Origin: Callorhinus ursinus
Taxonomy: Eukaryota; Chordata; Mammalia; Carnivora; Otariidae
Reading direction: 5' to 3'
Assembly: GCF_003265705.1 (NCBI RefSeq)
Contig: NW_020312775.1
Location: 112,402-176,401, forward strand
Length of the DNA stretch: 64,000 nt
Of the stretch, positions 45,041-57,600 are shown in pieces. The position numbers and the translations under genes are program-made. Numbering within the stretch: the stretch's first letter is position 1; every line of letters begins with the position of its first letter. Below the pieces are notes generated by a model that searched no databases, was not told the DNA's origin, and was given only the letters and a program-made list of their open reading frames with translations.

Positions 45041-45231
45041 ACTCTTCTTAATTATGTTATGTTAATCACCATACATTACATCATTAGTTTTTGATGTAGT
45101 GTTCCATGATTTATTGTTTGCATATAACACCCAGTGCTCCATGCAATATGTGCCCTCTTTAATACCCATCACCAGGCTAACCTATCCCCCCACCCCCCTC
45201 CCCTCTAGAACCCTCAGTTTGTTTCTCAGAT
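45041..45231 (-). mobile_element. L1 3' end insertion, young terminus
   Basis: Antisense 'ttatgttaatcaccatacat' to 'ctcagtttgtttctcag'. Duplication ctgtgtaaaa at 45031-45040 and 45232-45241. Confidence 0.9.
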
Positions 45232-46494
45232 CTGTGTAAAAGCTTTTTATCTTGATGAAATCCCTATAGTTCATTTTGCTTTTGTTCCTCTGGCCTTTGG
45301 AGACGTGTCTAACAAGAACTTGCTGTTGCCTAGGTCAAAGAGGTTGCTGCCTATGTTCTCCTCTAGGATTTTTATGGATTTCTGTCTCATATTTAGGTCT
45401 TTCATCCATTTTGAGTTTATTTTTGTGTATGGTGTAAGAAAATGGTCTACTTTCATTCTTCTGCATGTGGCTGTCCAATTTTCCCATCACCATTTGTGGA
45501 AGAGATGGTCTTTTTTCCATTGGATATTCTTTCCTGCTTTGTCGAAGATTAGTTGACCATAGAGTTGAGGGTCCATTTCTGGGTTCGCTATTCTGTTCCA
45601 TTGATCTGTGTGTCTGTTTTTGTGCCAGTACCATACTGTCTTGATGATTACAGCTTTGTAATACAACTTGAAGTCCAACATTGTGATGCCACCAGGTTTG
45701 GTTTTCTTTTTCAACATTACTTTGGCTATTTGGAGTCTTTTGTGGCTCCATACAAATTGGAGGATAGTTTGCTCCAGCTCTGTAATAAATGTTGATGGTG
45801 TTTTTATATGGATTGCTTTGAATGTGTAGATTGCTTTGGGTAGCATAGGCATTTTAATATTTGTTCTTCAATCCGTGAGCATGGAATATTTTTCCATTTC
45901 TTTGTGTCTTCCTCAATTTTTTTCATAAGTGTTCTATACTTTTCAGAGTGAAAATCCTTTACCTCTTTGGTTAGGTTTATTCCTAGGTATCTTATGGTTT
46001 TTGGTGCAACTGCAAATGGGATTGATTCCTTGAGTTCTCTTTATTCTGCCTCATTGTTAGTATATAGAAATGCAACTGACTTCTGTGCATTGATTTTATA
46101 CCCTGCGACTTTGCTGAATTCCTATATGAATTCTAGCAATTTGGGGGTTGAGTCTTTTGGGTTTTCTACATAGTGTCATGTCATCTGTGAAGACTGAAAG
46201 TGATTTCTTCCTTCCCCTTTTGGATGTCTTTTATTTCTTTTTGCTCTCTGATTGCTGAGGCTAGGACTTCTAGTACTATGTTGAACAACAGTGGTGAGAG
46301 TGGACATCCCTGTCATGTTCCTTACCTTAGGGGAAAAGCTCTCAGTTTTTCCCCGTTGAGCATGATATTCGCTGTGGGTTTTTCTTATATATGGCTTTTA
46401 TGATATTGAGGCAGTTCCCTCTATCCCTACATGGTGAAGAGTGTTTATCAAGAAAGGATGCTGTATTTTGTCAAATGTTTTTTCTGCATCAATT

Positions 46495-46656
46495 GGCAGA
46501 GAGAGAAAGAGCACAAGTAGGCAGAGCAGTAGGCAGAAGGAGAAGCAGGTTCCCTGCTGATCAGAGAGCCCTATGCAGGGCTTGATCCCAGGACCCTGGG
46601 ATCATGACCTGAGCCGAAGGCAGACGCTTAACTGACTGAGCCACCCAGGCACCCCA
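46495..46656 (-). mobile_element. CAN-SINE lacking its A tail
   Basis: Antisense SINE from 'ggcagagagagaaagagcac' to 'gagccacccaggcacccc'. The T-rich tail side is absent, yet flanks tttctgcatcaatt (46481-46494) and tttctgcaacaatt (46657-46670) look like a duplication. Confidence 0.88.
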
Positions 46657-46815
46657 TTTCTGCAACAATTGAGAGGATCATTTGGTTCTTGTCCTTTCTT
46701 TTATTAATGTGATGTATCACTTTGATTGATTTGGGGATGTTGAACCACCCTTGCAGCCTAGGCATAAATCCCACTTGGTTGTGGTGAATAATCCATTTAA
46801 TGTACTGTTGGATCA

Positions 46816-48797
46816 TAGCAGCTAGAAAGATTCGTGTGACATTAGGGCTTCTAAGGCTTGAGCTGCTTGATATATATGGTCTTCCAGAAGTCATGACATT
46901 GTATGGGTGGCCTCTATGAATTGAGTTTGTGCTAACAAATCGTAAATACCTAGATTTGTGCCTGTTACACTAAAGATTGTAATGAGTCCCAATATAATAA
47001 GTAAAAGGATAGTTTCGTGCTTTTTTGTGTGGGAAAACTAGATGAGAAAAGTGGATTTTCTAGATGGATGTAGGGAGACCTGAGTACTAAATATGCATAC
47101 GACAAAGGTAATTTGTATAGGGTAGGAGGGGAGGACTGGAGGAGTAGAGTATGTGGCCCTGCTGAATGAGAGTGGCACCACAGCAGAACAAGTAGCTCAA
47201 GGGGGCTTGGAGGGTAAAATTTCTGGTGGGAAAATTTAAATCAGTTCAGACATGTGAGGGCCAAATAGTCTTAATGAAGGGACAAGGCTGTGTATAATAT
47301 TGATTGATGGTGGGAAGCAGGAAACGTGTGGGGTCCATGAAAAGAATGGTAATAAGGGAAGGAGAATGTTGCAAAGAGATGCAAGGATAAGAGTGGGAGA
47401 GGATGATGAGTAGTCATTTTGGATATCAAACATCTCCAAGAGAACAAGAATTAGTTGCATAAGTAGTTGTCCAGGCTGGAGCATTAGGTAGCAGGCCCAG
47501 CATTGCTAGAGGTTTAGCTCTTAGGTGACAGGCTATTACATAGATATTGTCCAGCAGATCTAAAAACATAGAAAGTGGAGATGATAACTGGGGAATAGTG
47601 GACAGTGACATGTGGGTTGCTGGACAAGGGAAAATGATAGTTACTGCAGTCGTGGCAGTCACAATTGGAAGTGATATGGGGGCAGTTATAGGGATGGTTT
47701 CACAGCTAGGTCCCAATTGTTAAGCATAGTAGGGGGTGGAGTCTTAGACTTTTGTGAAAGGTAAATTTCCCCTCATGTACCCAAGAGGGGAAATTAAATG
47801 GTGTGGGGCATCTGTTGGAGTAAACCAGTTAACTGATAGGCTGCTAACTTGTACCAAGAGGGCATGCATGATGATGGGAAAGAGTGGATCAAGAACAAAT
47901 CTAAATAATCTACCTGGAATTCCTTGATGCATCAGGGATAGATAATGGAGACTGCCAATAAGCTTTAGTTCCCTGCAAGGTGTCCTTATATTGTGTAAGA
48001 GAGAATCTGAAATCACAGAGATATAGATAAACAAGATGGGTGGGATCTTCAGTTAAGCAGTCGACAATAACCATGGTGGCATTAGCATTAGGTAGGTAAG
48101 GAACAGAGGCCTGAATTGATAGAAATTGAGGGATAAGGTAGCAGGAGAGAGAAAAGATGGCAGTTGGGAAAATTATAGGGCATTCAGGTAGACATATAAG
48201 TGAGGTGAAAGAGCCAAGTTTAAGTTTGGGAACAGAGAAGAGGTTAGAATCTTTATTTGGTGGGTTTTGGCACAGGATTGTAGGGGCAGGACATCTTAGG
48301 GCATCAGTGTCAAGGTTTGAACTGCCAAGTTGTGCTGAGATCATTATTTGAGATATGTTTATCTACTAGGTAAAGGTCATCGTCTTTAAAGTGTTGGACT
48401 GCTGGGCTAAGGCTGTTACTCTTGAGGTGACAGTACTTGTCTATGTCATTGTCTGTTATCGGCTTGTGGATGGTACCTACAAGCACTCTACTGTGGTAGG
48501 GGCTGGGAACTCTTCACATGAATCCGGAGCTAGATTCAAGAACTTGACGCAAAGTTCTACATTTGAAAAATTGTTACAAAAGTGTCTGAGTATTTGCCTT
48601 TTGCTCCCTGGGAGTTATGGAGTAATTTTTTTTTATGGGAAAACTGTGAACTACTTGAACACTCCAAACAAGTAGGATAAATAAGAGACGAAGTATTTTG
48701 GCTTTGAGTTGAAGTGGTAGAATCCCAGATCCAAGCCACAAGTCAAATAAGGTACAGCAAAGACAAGCAGAACCAGAATGCTCACATTTGGGGGCAT
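46816..48797 (-). pseudogene. Possible decayed retroviral env-like region
   Basis: The minus strand holds a chain of overlapping broken frames (48651-48797, 47910-48344, 47744-48034, 47426-47716, 47236-47484) in DNA with no SINE or L1. The first begins at an ATG (48797) followed by a signal-peptide-like run (SILVLLVFAVPYLTCG). Near the far end (about 47030-46940) a hydrophobic stretch ([17 protein letters not shown]) is followed by a polar, helix-like part, the layout of a fusion peptide and heptad region; it is then cut by the L1 at 46815. The upstream 48800-49060 may be a pol tail. A betaretrovirus-like env is my best guess, but no disulfide motif or LTR supports it. Stops and frameshifts throughout; not functional. 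Confidence 0.3.
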
Positions 48798-50608
48798 TTG
48801 GCTTATAGTCTCTGGTGTGCTAGGGGTGCCTGTTTATTATTATGGGAGTCACATGCATTGTCATCTTGGATCCTATAGTGGCTCCTCATTTGATATCATT
48901 GTAATGAGGTGGATCCAGAGATGGTATCTTATTTAATAATGCTGACTCTGAGAACTAATTTAAGATCTTTTCTTCTTCAGTGGAAGATCCATACAGTTGT
49001 CAGTATGGTATCAGGTGTGAAGACCTCTACTTCCTACAAAGAGGAACCTTCAGTTAACCAAACTTTAAAACCATGACATTGGGCAAAGGACAGCAAACTT
49101 TGGCAGAAAGCTTTCTTGTGGCATATAGAATAAATATTGGGGGTAGGGGCAGGTTCTCAATTTTCAGTGAACTTCATTCTATTATTTGCCCTTCACTGGA
49201 CCTCTTTCCATTATTTGCTAGATACCAATCTAGCATGCTTTATGCTAAGATAGAAAAGGGATAGTAGAATGGGAAGATGTCATTAAGTTGAAGGTGATGT
49301 TACATTTGGGTATTGTACATCTAGACCTATAAGTGAGAAGTGCCTGTTTGCAGCTAGAAAGGGGATGATTAAAGGTTAAGGAACAAAATACCAAGGTCAA
49401 AAAGAGATCTTGTATATAGAAATAATAAAAACCTGACCTCAAACTTCTTGCCAATTCCATGATAATTGACCAGAGTTCTGTATTTTCCATAAGCACTTTT
49501 CTCATCTGTGAAATAGAAATGGAAGTACACACCATATAAGTGTAGTGACAAGTAAAAGAAAGAATGCACAAAACTTAAGCAGTGTTGTTCCTGGCATTTA
49601 ACAAATTATCAGTATATGTTAAATGAATACATTGTTACTTGTTTTCCTCCCAACCAGCCAAAGGAGAATAAAGATTAGTGGTTGGAAACTGGGGAATTTT
49701 AATGCATTTTGTCCAATCCAGTACCCTCCCTCTGGCACTGTTATATGAACAGACCCATATAGATCCTTGGCTGGGAAATGGGTGGTCTGGGAAGTTCCTT
49801 GGTGGCTTAAGTAAAACTGGTCAGCTCTGTTTGTAAGTGACAGACATTCTGGCATCCACTGCTTTAGTCTGCATCTAGGCCACTGTCCTAGGGTCCCTAA
49901 ATCTCTGCACTCTATAGTTTCTTTGCTCTGACTGCAGGCCTTTGACATCCACCAGCCCTATCAGGACCATGTGATAATGTAGCCACTCAGTAAATGTGAA
50001 AGTGTATTATTTGTATTCATAATAATAATTTGAGAGGAAAAATGTTATCACTGAATATGGCTATTAATTATGTTTTTTCTATACCTTTTCACAATCTATA
50101 TTTAAAATAGATTGTAACAGATACTGTTTTTAGTCATAGTTCAGTGCCATCTGGTGAAGAAATCCAAAATTGCAACTTGGACATCACATAGCAGGTAACA
50201 GGGAGTTGAGAGGATATGAGGGGATTTTATGTGGTATAGAATAATCAGGCAGAGCACTCAAACACCAAATCACATGACAAAAAGTATCCTTCAGCCCCTT
50301 TCTCAGCTAAGAAAGGTATGGGGGGTGTGAAAGAGAGATAGAGAAAATGAGAGAGAAAAAGAGAGAGATCAGAAGTGTTCAGGAGCTAGAGACATACTAA
50401 GAAAATACATGACATTGTATATTATATTACTGAAAACTATATACATTGTAGATAAACACCATAAATATACTATGATATATGATTGAACCAGAAATGCAGT
50501 CCTTTTGTAAAAGGTGCTTATAACCTCACTTTTTTGTCAATAATATATATTTAACATCTTTGAATGTAAAGGAAATACATTTACATGAAATCATTTTTCC
50601 ATTTTAAT
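48798..50608. other. L1-poor DNA with one MIR
   Basis: Mostly unassigned. A MIR lies at about 49480-49625 ('ttttctcatctgtgaaatag', 'gttcctggcatttaac'). 50270-50370 is purine-rich. A 109-codon minus frame (49619-49948) and a 108-codon one (49245-49571) show no domain. Confidence 0.4.
49480..49625 (+). mobile_element. MIR
   Basis: 'cttttctcatctgtgaaatag' followed by 'cctggcatttaacaaattatcag' and 'tgttaaatgaatac', the MIR 3' half. Confidence 0.7.
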
Positions 50609-50624
50609 TAAAAACCCCATTTAT

Positions 50625-50835
50625 TTTTTTAAGATTTTATTTATGTATTTATTTATTTATTTGAGAGAGAGAGAGAGAGCACACAGGGGGAGGGGCAGAG
50701 TAGGAGGGAGAGGGTCAAGCAGACTCTGTGCTGAGCTGGAGCCTGACTTAGGGTTCAATCCCACGACCCTGATATCATGACCTGAGCTGAACCCAAGAGC
50801 CAGACACTCAACCAAATGAGCCACTCAGATGCCTC
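50625..50835 (-). mobile_element. CAN-SINE, antisense
   Basis: Right end 'atgagccactcagatgcc'. Perfect duplication taaaaaccccatttat at 50609-50624 and 50836-50851. Confidence 0.95.
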
Positions 50836-51035
50836 TAAAAACCCCATTTATCTTATGTTTTAAAATTTTGTATCAGTCTCTTCTCCTGATGACCAAATTA
50901 ACAAATTTAGGGCAAAAAATATATTTAGGGCAGATATATTTCTCTGTATAAGAGGAAATTTTTAATTCTGCTGCCTGCCACTTTGCCATATCACAAGATA
51001 AATCAATACCAATGTTTAGATGTATAGTCTCTGGA

Positions 51036-51038
<3 letters not shown>

Positions 51039-51086
<48 letters not shown>
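51039..51086. repeat. (TG)n microsatellite
   Basis: About 24 uninterrupted TG units. Confidence 0.97.
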
Positions 51087-51087
<1 letters not shown>

Positions 51088-51287
51088 TATCCCAGGAAAT
51101 GTAAGTTACCTCCTGTGACTCAGGGATTGCCCATCTTCAAAATGGGAGCAAAGAAACCTTCTTTATATGATCTTTGGGAGGAGAAAATGAGAAAACCTAG
51201 AAGGTTTGTCACATTGGGCCCTTTCAGAAACTGGCCTCACCCTGCCTTCTCCCTCAACATAAAAAGGTTACTTTGATACTTACCATT

Positions 51288-51807
51288 CCAGTTATGGATT
51301 GTTGTGTAACAAACCATCATAGAACTTAGTGGCAATAAACAATTGTTCTTCTCACCAACACTGTGGGTCAGGAATTTGGACAGGGAAGAGCAGAGACAGA
51401 TTTTCTTTGTTCCATAATATCTAAGGCCTCAGCTGGAAAAACTCAGAGGTTCAGGGTGACTTCATGGCTAGGGCTGATATCATATGAAGTTATCTAGTTG
51501 ATGCTAGTTGTGGACTGGGTCCTCAGCAGAAACTGCTAACCAGACATCTGCATGTGATATCTCCACTGACCTGGGCTTCCTCACAATATGGTGATTAGGT
51601 TTCAAGAGCAAATAACACAAGAGAAAGGAAATAGAAGCTGCAGTTTCTCAATGCTTATGCCCAGAAACTGCCTAAGCATCACTTTGACATATTCTAATGG
51701 TTAAAGATAGGTCATAAGCATGCCCAGGTTCAAGGGGAAGGACCATATACCCTACCTCTTGATGGGAGTGTCAAAAAATTTGTGGACGTGGTTTAAAATC
51801 ACCATGC
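51288..51807 (+). mobile_element. Old MaLR-like solo LTR
   Basis: 'ggattgttgtgtaacaaacc', 'gtgggtcaggaatttgg', 'ccacctcttgatgggagtg'-like text ('cctacctcttgatgggagtg') and 'gtggtttaaaatcacc' match a common old mammalian LTR layout. Subfamily not assigned. Confidence 0.65.
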
Positions 51808-51974
51808 TTTCTTTTGGTTCTTTTTATCCCACTGACTTTTCACAGTAAGTACCAACAAGTCATATTATTTTTTAAATTGTTGTTGTTGTTTATCTTTAAG
51901 TGCCCACTGGGGTTTTCAAGGATTGAAGAAAGTTTACATGGTCCTCGTACTCTGAAAAACTCAGGGAATTCTGC

Positions 51975-52145
51975 ATGTCTTCTGTGTGCCAGGCACTGTG
52001 TTTGCTCCTCGACATAAATTACCCCAGTTATCCCATACAACATACCTGTGATGTAGAGTATTAGCAACTGCATTTACTAAATGAGGTCTTGGGTAACAGA
52101 GTCACTGAATGAAAAGATTGATATTGTAACCCAGGTCTTAATGAC
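51975..52145 (+). mobile_element. MIR
   Basis: 'tgtgtgccaggcactgtg' and 'ctgtgatgtagagtattagc', then the 3' part 'taacccaggtcttaatgac'. Confidence 0.8.
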
Positions 52146-52149
52146 ATTA

Positions 52150-53215
52150 TATTCAATGTTATCGCCTTTAACATTGGAGCTGTTTTTGAAAAGAACCCCT
52201 GAAGTAAGATCAATAAAAATACGAAAATTGACTTCATAAGTTCTATGTCCTATAAGCTGAAATGTCTACTATGGCAATATATTAATAGAGGAAGATCTAT
52301 GGAGACACAGTGTTTTAGAAATTATATGGGTCCCACAAATGAGAAATATAGTTTGAATATGTGTTGGAAAAAAAAGGTTGAGAGTATTGGCTATGTTTTT
52401 ATGATCCTGGTGTTCTTAGGTGGGTCACACACTGGTTGTCTTGGGATCAGTGTCTTGATCAACGACAACTTCATTGCATAAGTATATGTTCTCATGGGAA
52501 TAGAGCCTATATGGAAGAACAGTCCTGGTTTGCATTTTAAATTCTAGTGTTGGTGAGGGAGGACAGAAATGTATCTCATTACTTCAGTGCTACTGGAATG
52601 GAGAAACAGGCCTCAGTTGAAAGAAAGACATCATATGTAATCTAGGAGGGAAGTTGGCAGCTCTTAAGGCAACGGACACATGTTCAATGGGGAATTGTGT
52701 GGACTCTCACTGGATACAATGCTAAAATGGATTCCATTTTTGTAGCAAAATGATAAATTATAACTTTAACTCAGGGTACTTTAAAGCACTTTCACATCTT
52801 TTTCATAAAGCTGGAACCTCCTACCCAGGGCTACTGAACTCAAGGCCACTGCTCTTGTTAGTAATTGGTTCCTATCTGTCTGTTGATGTCACCATGCTTT
52901 TATATCATGAGCCAGAAGGCAATTAATTAAAATAATTCATCTAATCTTCACATTCTTCTCCTGCATTTTCCTGGATGTTTGAGAAGTATGGCAGGTGAAA
53001 TTCAAGCTGATAGGTGAGGTAAAGAAGAGAGATGAAGGGATTTATGTAAGGTTATTATAGAATTACTGGGTTAAGTCTGGTACCAGGACCCAGAGAGCTC
53101 TCTTGAATTTACTACAGTGGCCTCTCCAGCAACCAAACTACTGGCTTTATTCCTAACTGGCTTTTTCCCTTGCTAAGTGGTATCTCATCTTTCAAGGAAT
53201 CAATTCAAGGAATCA
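52150..53215. other. No gene recognised
   Basis: About 1 kb of low-repeat DNA. 52760-52830 ('aaagcactttcacatc') may be MIR-derived. An ATG-started 78-codon frame (52245-52481) shows no domain or context. 'caaggaatcaatt' is doubled at 53194-53219. Confidence 0.35.
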
Positions 53216-53218
53216 ATT

Positions 53219-53282
<64 letters not shown>
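53219..53282. repeat. (CT)n microsatellite
   Basis: About 32 CT units with one T interruption. Creates Leu-Ser frames. Confidence 0.97.
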
Positions 53283-53283
<1 letters not shown>

Positions 53284-53429
53284 GTATGTGTGTGTGGAGA
53301 GAGAAACAGACAGATGGACATACATATCACATTGTTTTCAAGATTCAGTGGTTATAGGATGAAGAAAAAAATAATAGCTTTATCATTTTCCTTTATGTTC
53401 ATGTATTTTCTTAACCCTTGATTTTATTG

Positions 53430-53900
53430 TATAGTATGATTTAAGAGAAAATTTCCCAATGAGCCCCAAAATGAAAAGATGGTACAGAGGGACAGAACAT
53501 AATAGTGGTACTGCTAGGCAGAGAAATAAATTCAGGAGACCCATCCTATTGGGCCCATGCATAACTTACATCCTTTCCATTAATGGTTCAATGCTTCAAG
53601 TGACCATTTTGCTGGCACTATAATAATGGGAACTGATTGAGGTCAATTGGCTGGATTATTCTGTCTACCTGATTGTTTAGTACCTTTTTCCATGCTCTTT
53701 AATGGGTGTTAACATGCAATACGAAGGTGTTCACTTTTTGCTTATTCCCAAGAGTCCATCCACATGCCTCCTCACAGACATTTTTGTACTGGATTTTTTC
53801 ATCTTTCACCTTTCAGGACACTGAACAAACTGGCAAGTCATTTTCTACTGCCTGTGAATTCATATATATCCTCACCTTGGGCCAGTTTTCTTTGAACCAA
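53430..53900 (-). pseudogene. ERVL pol fragment: RNase H to integrase zinc region
   Basis: Minus-strand translation gives, in order, IYMNSQAV (about 53870-53845), HVNTH (about 53716-53702), LNNQVDRI (about 53680-53655) and SYAWAQ (about 53567-53548). These match the layout of ERVL-class pol: RNase H YTDSQAV, HVNAHQ, NNQVDRM, GYAWAQQ. The RNase H catalytic Asp is Asn here. Stops and gaps interrupt it, and no gag or LTR lies beside it. The family match is from memory of ERVL proteins; I consider it strong. Confidence 0.75.
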
Positions 53901-53949
53901 GGTGAATGAACAAATGCTATGCACACTGGGAAGTTTTACCCTCAAAATG

Positions 53950-54446
53950 GGTGTCTTTCAGCCATGGACAGACATTTGTCCAAACAAGACATACAGGTGG
54001 CCAACAGACACATAAAAAGATGCTCACCATCACTTATCATCAGGGAAATGCAAATCAAAACTACAATTAACAACAGAAGAAACAACAGGTGTTGGTGAGA
54101 ATATGGAGAAAAAGGAACACTCGTGCACTGTTGGTGGAAATGTGAACTGGTGCAGCCACTCTGGAAAACAGTATGGAGGTTCCTCAAAAAGTTAAAAATA
54201 GAACCACCTTATGATCTAGTAATTTCACTACTGGGTAGTTACCCAAAAAGTACAAGAACACTAATCCAAATGGACACGTGAGCCCTGATGTTTATAGCAG
54301 CATTACTTACAATAGCCAAATTATGGAAACAGCCCAAGTGTCCACTGATTGATGAATGGGTAAAGATATGGTTTATATATACAATGGAATATTATTCAGC
54401 CATAAAAAAGAAGGAAATCTTGCCCTTTGAAACATGGATGGAGCAG
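53950..54446 (+). mobile_element. L1 ORF2 end fragment, sense
   Basis: 'acatacaggtggccaacagac' to 'gaaacatggatggagcag', ending before the 3'UTR. It joins the next, oppositely oriented L1 directly. Confidence 0.9.
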
Positions 54447-54619
54447 TACGTGCCCTCCTTAATACCCATCACCGGGCTAACCGATCCCCCCACCCCCCTC
54501 CCCTTTAAAACCCTCAGTTTGTTTCTCGGAGTACATAGTCTCTCATGGTTTGTCTCTCCCTCTGATTTCCCCCTCCTTCATTTTTCCCTTCCTTCTTCTA
54601 ATGTCCTCCATGCCATTCC

Positions 54620-57600
54620 TTATGTTCCACAAAGAAGTGAAACCATATGATAATTGACTTTCTCTGCTTGACTTATTTCACTTAGCATAATCTCCTCCAG
54701 TCCCATCCATGTTGATGTCAAAGTTGGGTATTCATCCTTTCTGATGGCTGAGTAATATTCCATTGTATAGATGGACCACATCTTCTTTATCCATTCATCT
54801 GTTGAAGGGCATCTTGGCTCTTTCCACAGTTTGGGTATTGTAAACATTGCTGCTATGAACATTGGGGTGCATATGGCCCTTCTTTTCACTACATCTGTGT
54901 CTTTGGGGTAAATACCCAGGAGTCCAATTGCTGGGTCATAGAGTAGCTCTATTTTTAATTTTTTGAGGCACCTCCACACTGTTTTCCAAAGTGGCTGTAC
55001 CAACTTGCATTCCCACCAACAATGTAAGAGGGTTCCCGTTTCTCCACAACCTCTCCAACATTTGTTGTTTCTTGCCTTGTCAATTTTTGCCATTCTAACT
55101 GGTGCAAGGGGGTATCTCAGTGTGGTTTTGATTTGAATTTCCCTGATGGCTAATGATGATGAACATTTTTTTCATGTGTCTGTTAGCCATTTGTATGTCT
55201 TCTTTGGAGAAGTGTCTGTTCATGTCTTCTAACCCATTTTTTGACTTTTTGTTTTTTGGGTGTTGAGTTTGAGAAGTTCTTTATAGATCTTGGAAATCAG
55301 CACTTTGTCTGTAGTGTCATTTGTAAATATCTTCTCTTATTCTGTGGGATCCTTCTTTGTTTTTTTGACTGTATCCTTTGCTGTGCAGAAGCTTTTTATC
55401 TTGATGAAGTCCCAAAAGTTCATTTTTGCTTTTGTTTCACTAGCCTTTGGAGATGTATCTTTTTTTTTTAAGATTTTATTTATTCATTTGCGAGAGAGAC
55501 AGAGAAAGAACAAGCAGGGGGAGAGGCAGAGGGAGAGGGAGAAGCAGATTCCCTGCTGAGCAAAGAGTCCGATGAGGGACTCAATCCCAGGACCCAGGGA
55601 TCACGACCTGAGCCGAAGGCAGACACTTAACCATCTGAGCCACCCAGATGCCCTGGAGATGTATCTTAAAAGACATTGCCGTGGCCGATGTTGAAGAGGT
55701 TACTGCCTATGTTCTCCTCTAGGATTTTGATGGATTCCTGTCACACATTGAGGTCTTTCATCCATTTTGAGATTATCTTTGTGTATGTTGTTAGAGAATG
55801 GTCGAGTTTCATTCTTCTGTATATAGCTGTCCAATTTTCTCAGCACCATTTTTTGAAGAGACTGTCTTTTTTCCATTGCATATTTTTTCCTGCTTTGTCG
55901 AAAATCATTTGACCACAGAGTGGAGGGTTCATATCTGGGCTCTCTATTTTGTTCCATTGGCCTATATGTCTGTTTTTGCACCAGCACCATGCTGTCTTGA
56001 TGATCACTGCTTTGTAATATAGCTTGAAATCCAGCAACGTGATGCCCCCCAGCTTTGTTTTTCTTTTTCAACATTCCCTTGGTGATTTGGGGTCTTTTCT
56101 GATTCCATACAAATTTTAGGATTGTTTGTTTCAGCACTTTGAAAAATGTCATTGGAACTTTGATCAGGATGGCGTTGCAGGTATAGATTGCTCTGGGTAG
56201 CATAGACATTTAAACAGTGTTTATTCTTCCGGTCCATGAGCATGGAATATTTTTCCATCTTTTTTGTCTTCTTCAATTTCTTTCATGAGTATTCTGTAGT
56301 TCCTAGAGTGTAGATCCTTTACCTCTTTGGTTAGGTTTATTCTGAAGTATTTTATGGTTTTTGGTGCTATTGTAAATAGAATCGTTTCTCTAATTTCTCT
56401 TTCTACACTTGCATTGTTAGTGTAAAAGAAAGTAACTGATTTCTGTGCATTGATTTTGTATCTTGCCACATTACTGAATTGCTGTATGAGTTCTAGTAAT
56501 TTGGAGGTGGAGTCTTTTAGATTTTCCACATAAAGTATCATGTCGTCTGCAAAGAGAGAGAGTTTGACTTCTTCTTTGCCAATTTGAATACCTTTTATTT
56601 CTTTTTGTTGTCTGATTGCTGTTGCTAGGACTTCTAGTACTATGTTGAACAATAGTGGCGAGAGTGGGCATCCTTGACGTGTTCCTGATCTTAAGGGAAA
56701 GGCTCTCAGCTTTTCCCCATTGAGGATGATATTTGCTGTGGGTTTTTCATAGATGGATTTTATGGACTTGAGGAATGTTCCCTCTATCCCTATACTCTGA
56801 AGAGTTTTAATCAGGAAAAGATGTTGTATTTTGTCAAATGCTTTTTCTGCATCAATTGAGAGGACCATATGGTTCTTCTCCATCCTCTTATTAATGTGTT
56901 CTATCACACTGATTGATTTGTGAATGTTGAACCACTCTTGCATCCCAGGGATAAATCCCACTTGGTCGTGGTGGATGATCCTTTTAATGTATTGTTGGAT
57001 CTTATTAGCTCGGATTTTGTTGAAGATTTTGGAATCCATATTCATCAGGGATATTGGTCTGAAATTCTCCTTTTTGATGGGGTCTTTGCCTGGTTTGGGG
57101 ATTAAGGTAATGCTGGCCTCATAGAATAAGTCTGGAAACTTTCCTTCTCTTTCTATTTTTAAGAAACAGCTTCAGAAGAATAGGTATTATTTCTTCTTTG
57201 AATGTTTGGTAGAATTCCCCAGGGAATCCATCAGGCCTTGGATTCTTGTTTATTGGGAGGTTTTTGATCACTGCTTCAATCTCATTACTGATTATTGCCC
57301 TACTCAAGTTGTCAATTTCTTCCTGTTTCAGTCTTAGAAGATTATAGGTTTCCAGGAAGGCATCCATTTCTTCCAGGTTGCTTAATTTATTGGCATATAG
57401 TTGTTGATAATAATTTCTAATAATTGTTTTTATTTACTTGGTGTTAGTAGTGATCTCTCCCCTTTCATTCATAATTTTATTAATTTGGGTCCTTTCTCTT
57501 TTCTTTTGGGTAAGTTGGCCAGTGGCTTATCTATCTTATTAATTCTTTCAAAGAACCAGCTTCTAGTTTTGTTGATCAGATCTACCATGTTTCTGGTTTC

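Larger units (their letters stand above)
43976..46815 (-). mobile_element. 5'-truncated L1, antisense, 3'UTR to RT
   Basis: 3' terminus 'ttacttaaattttagttagtt', then ORF2 end, then RT up to 'tactgttggatcatagcagc'. Contains an L1 3' insert and a SINE. Longest ORF2 pieces are 45335-45751 and 45487-45852 in different frames, so several frameshifts separate them. Confidence 0.9.

Noticed and set aside
49245..49948. Minus-strand frames of 108 and 109 codons
   Set aside because: The first overlaps a MIR; neither shows a domain, signal or splice context.
50130..50200. Possible third, very diverged relative of the 335-bp repeat
   Set aside because: Only about 40 bp can be lined up, at roughly two thirds identity; not enough to claim homology.
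52245..52481. 78-codon ATG frame in low-repeat DNA
   Set aside because: No domain, no exon context, and a length expected by chance in AT-rich DNA.
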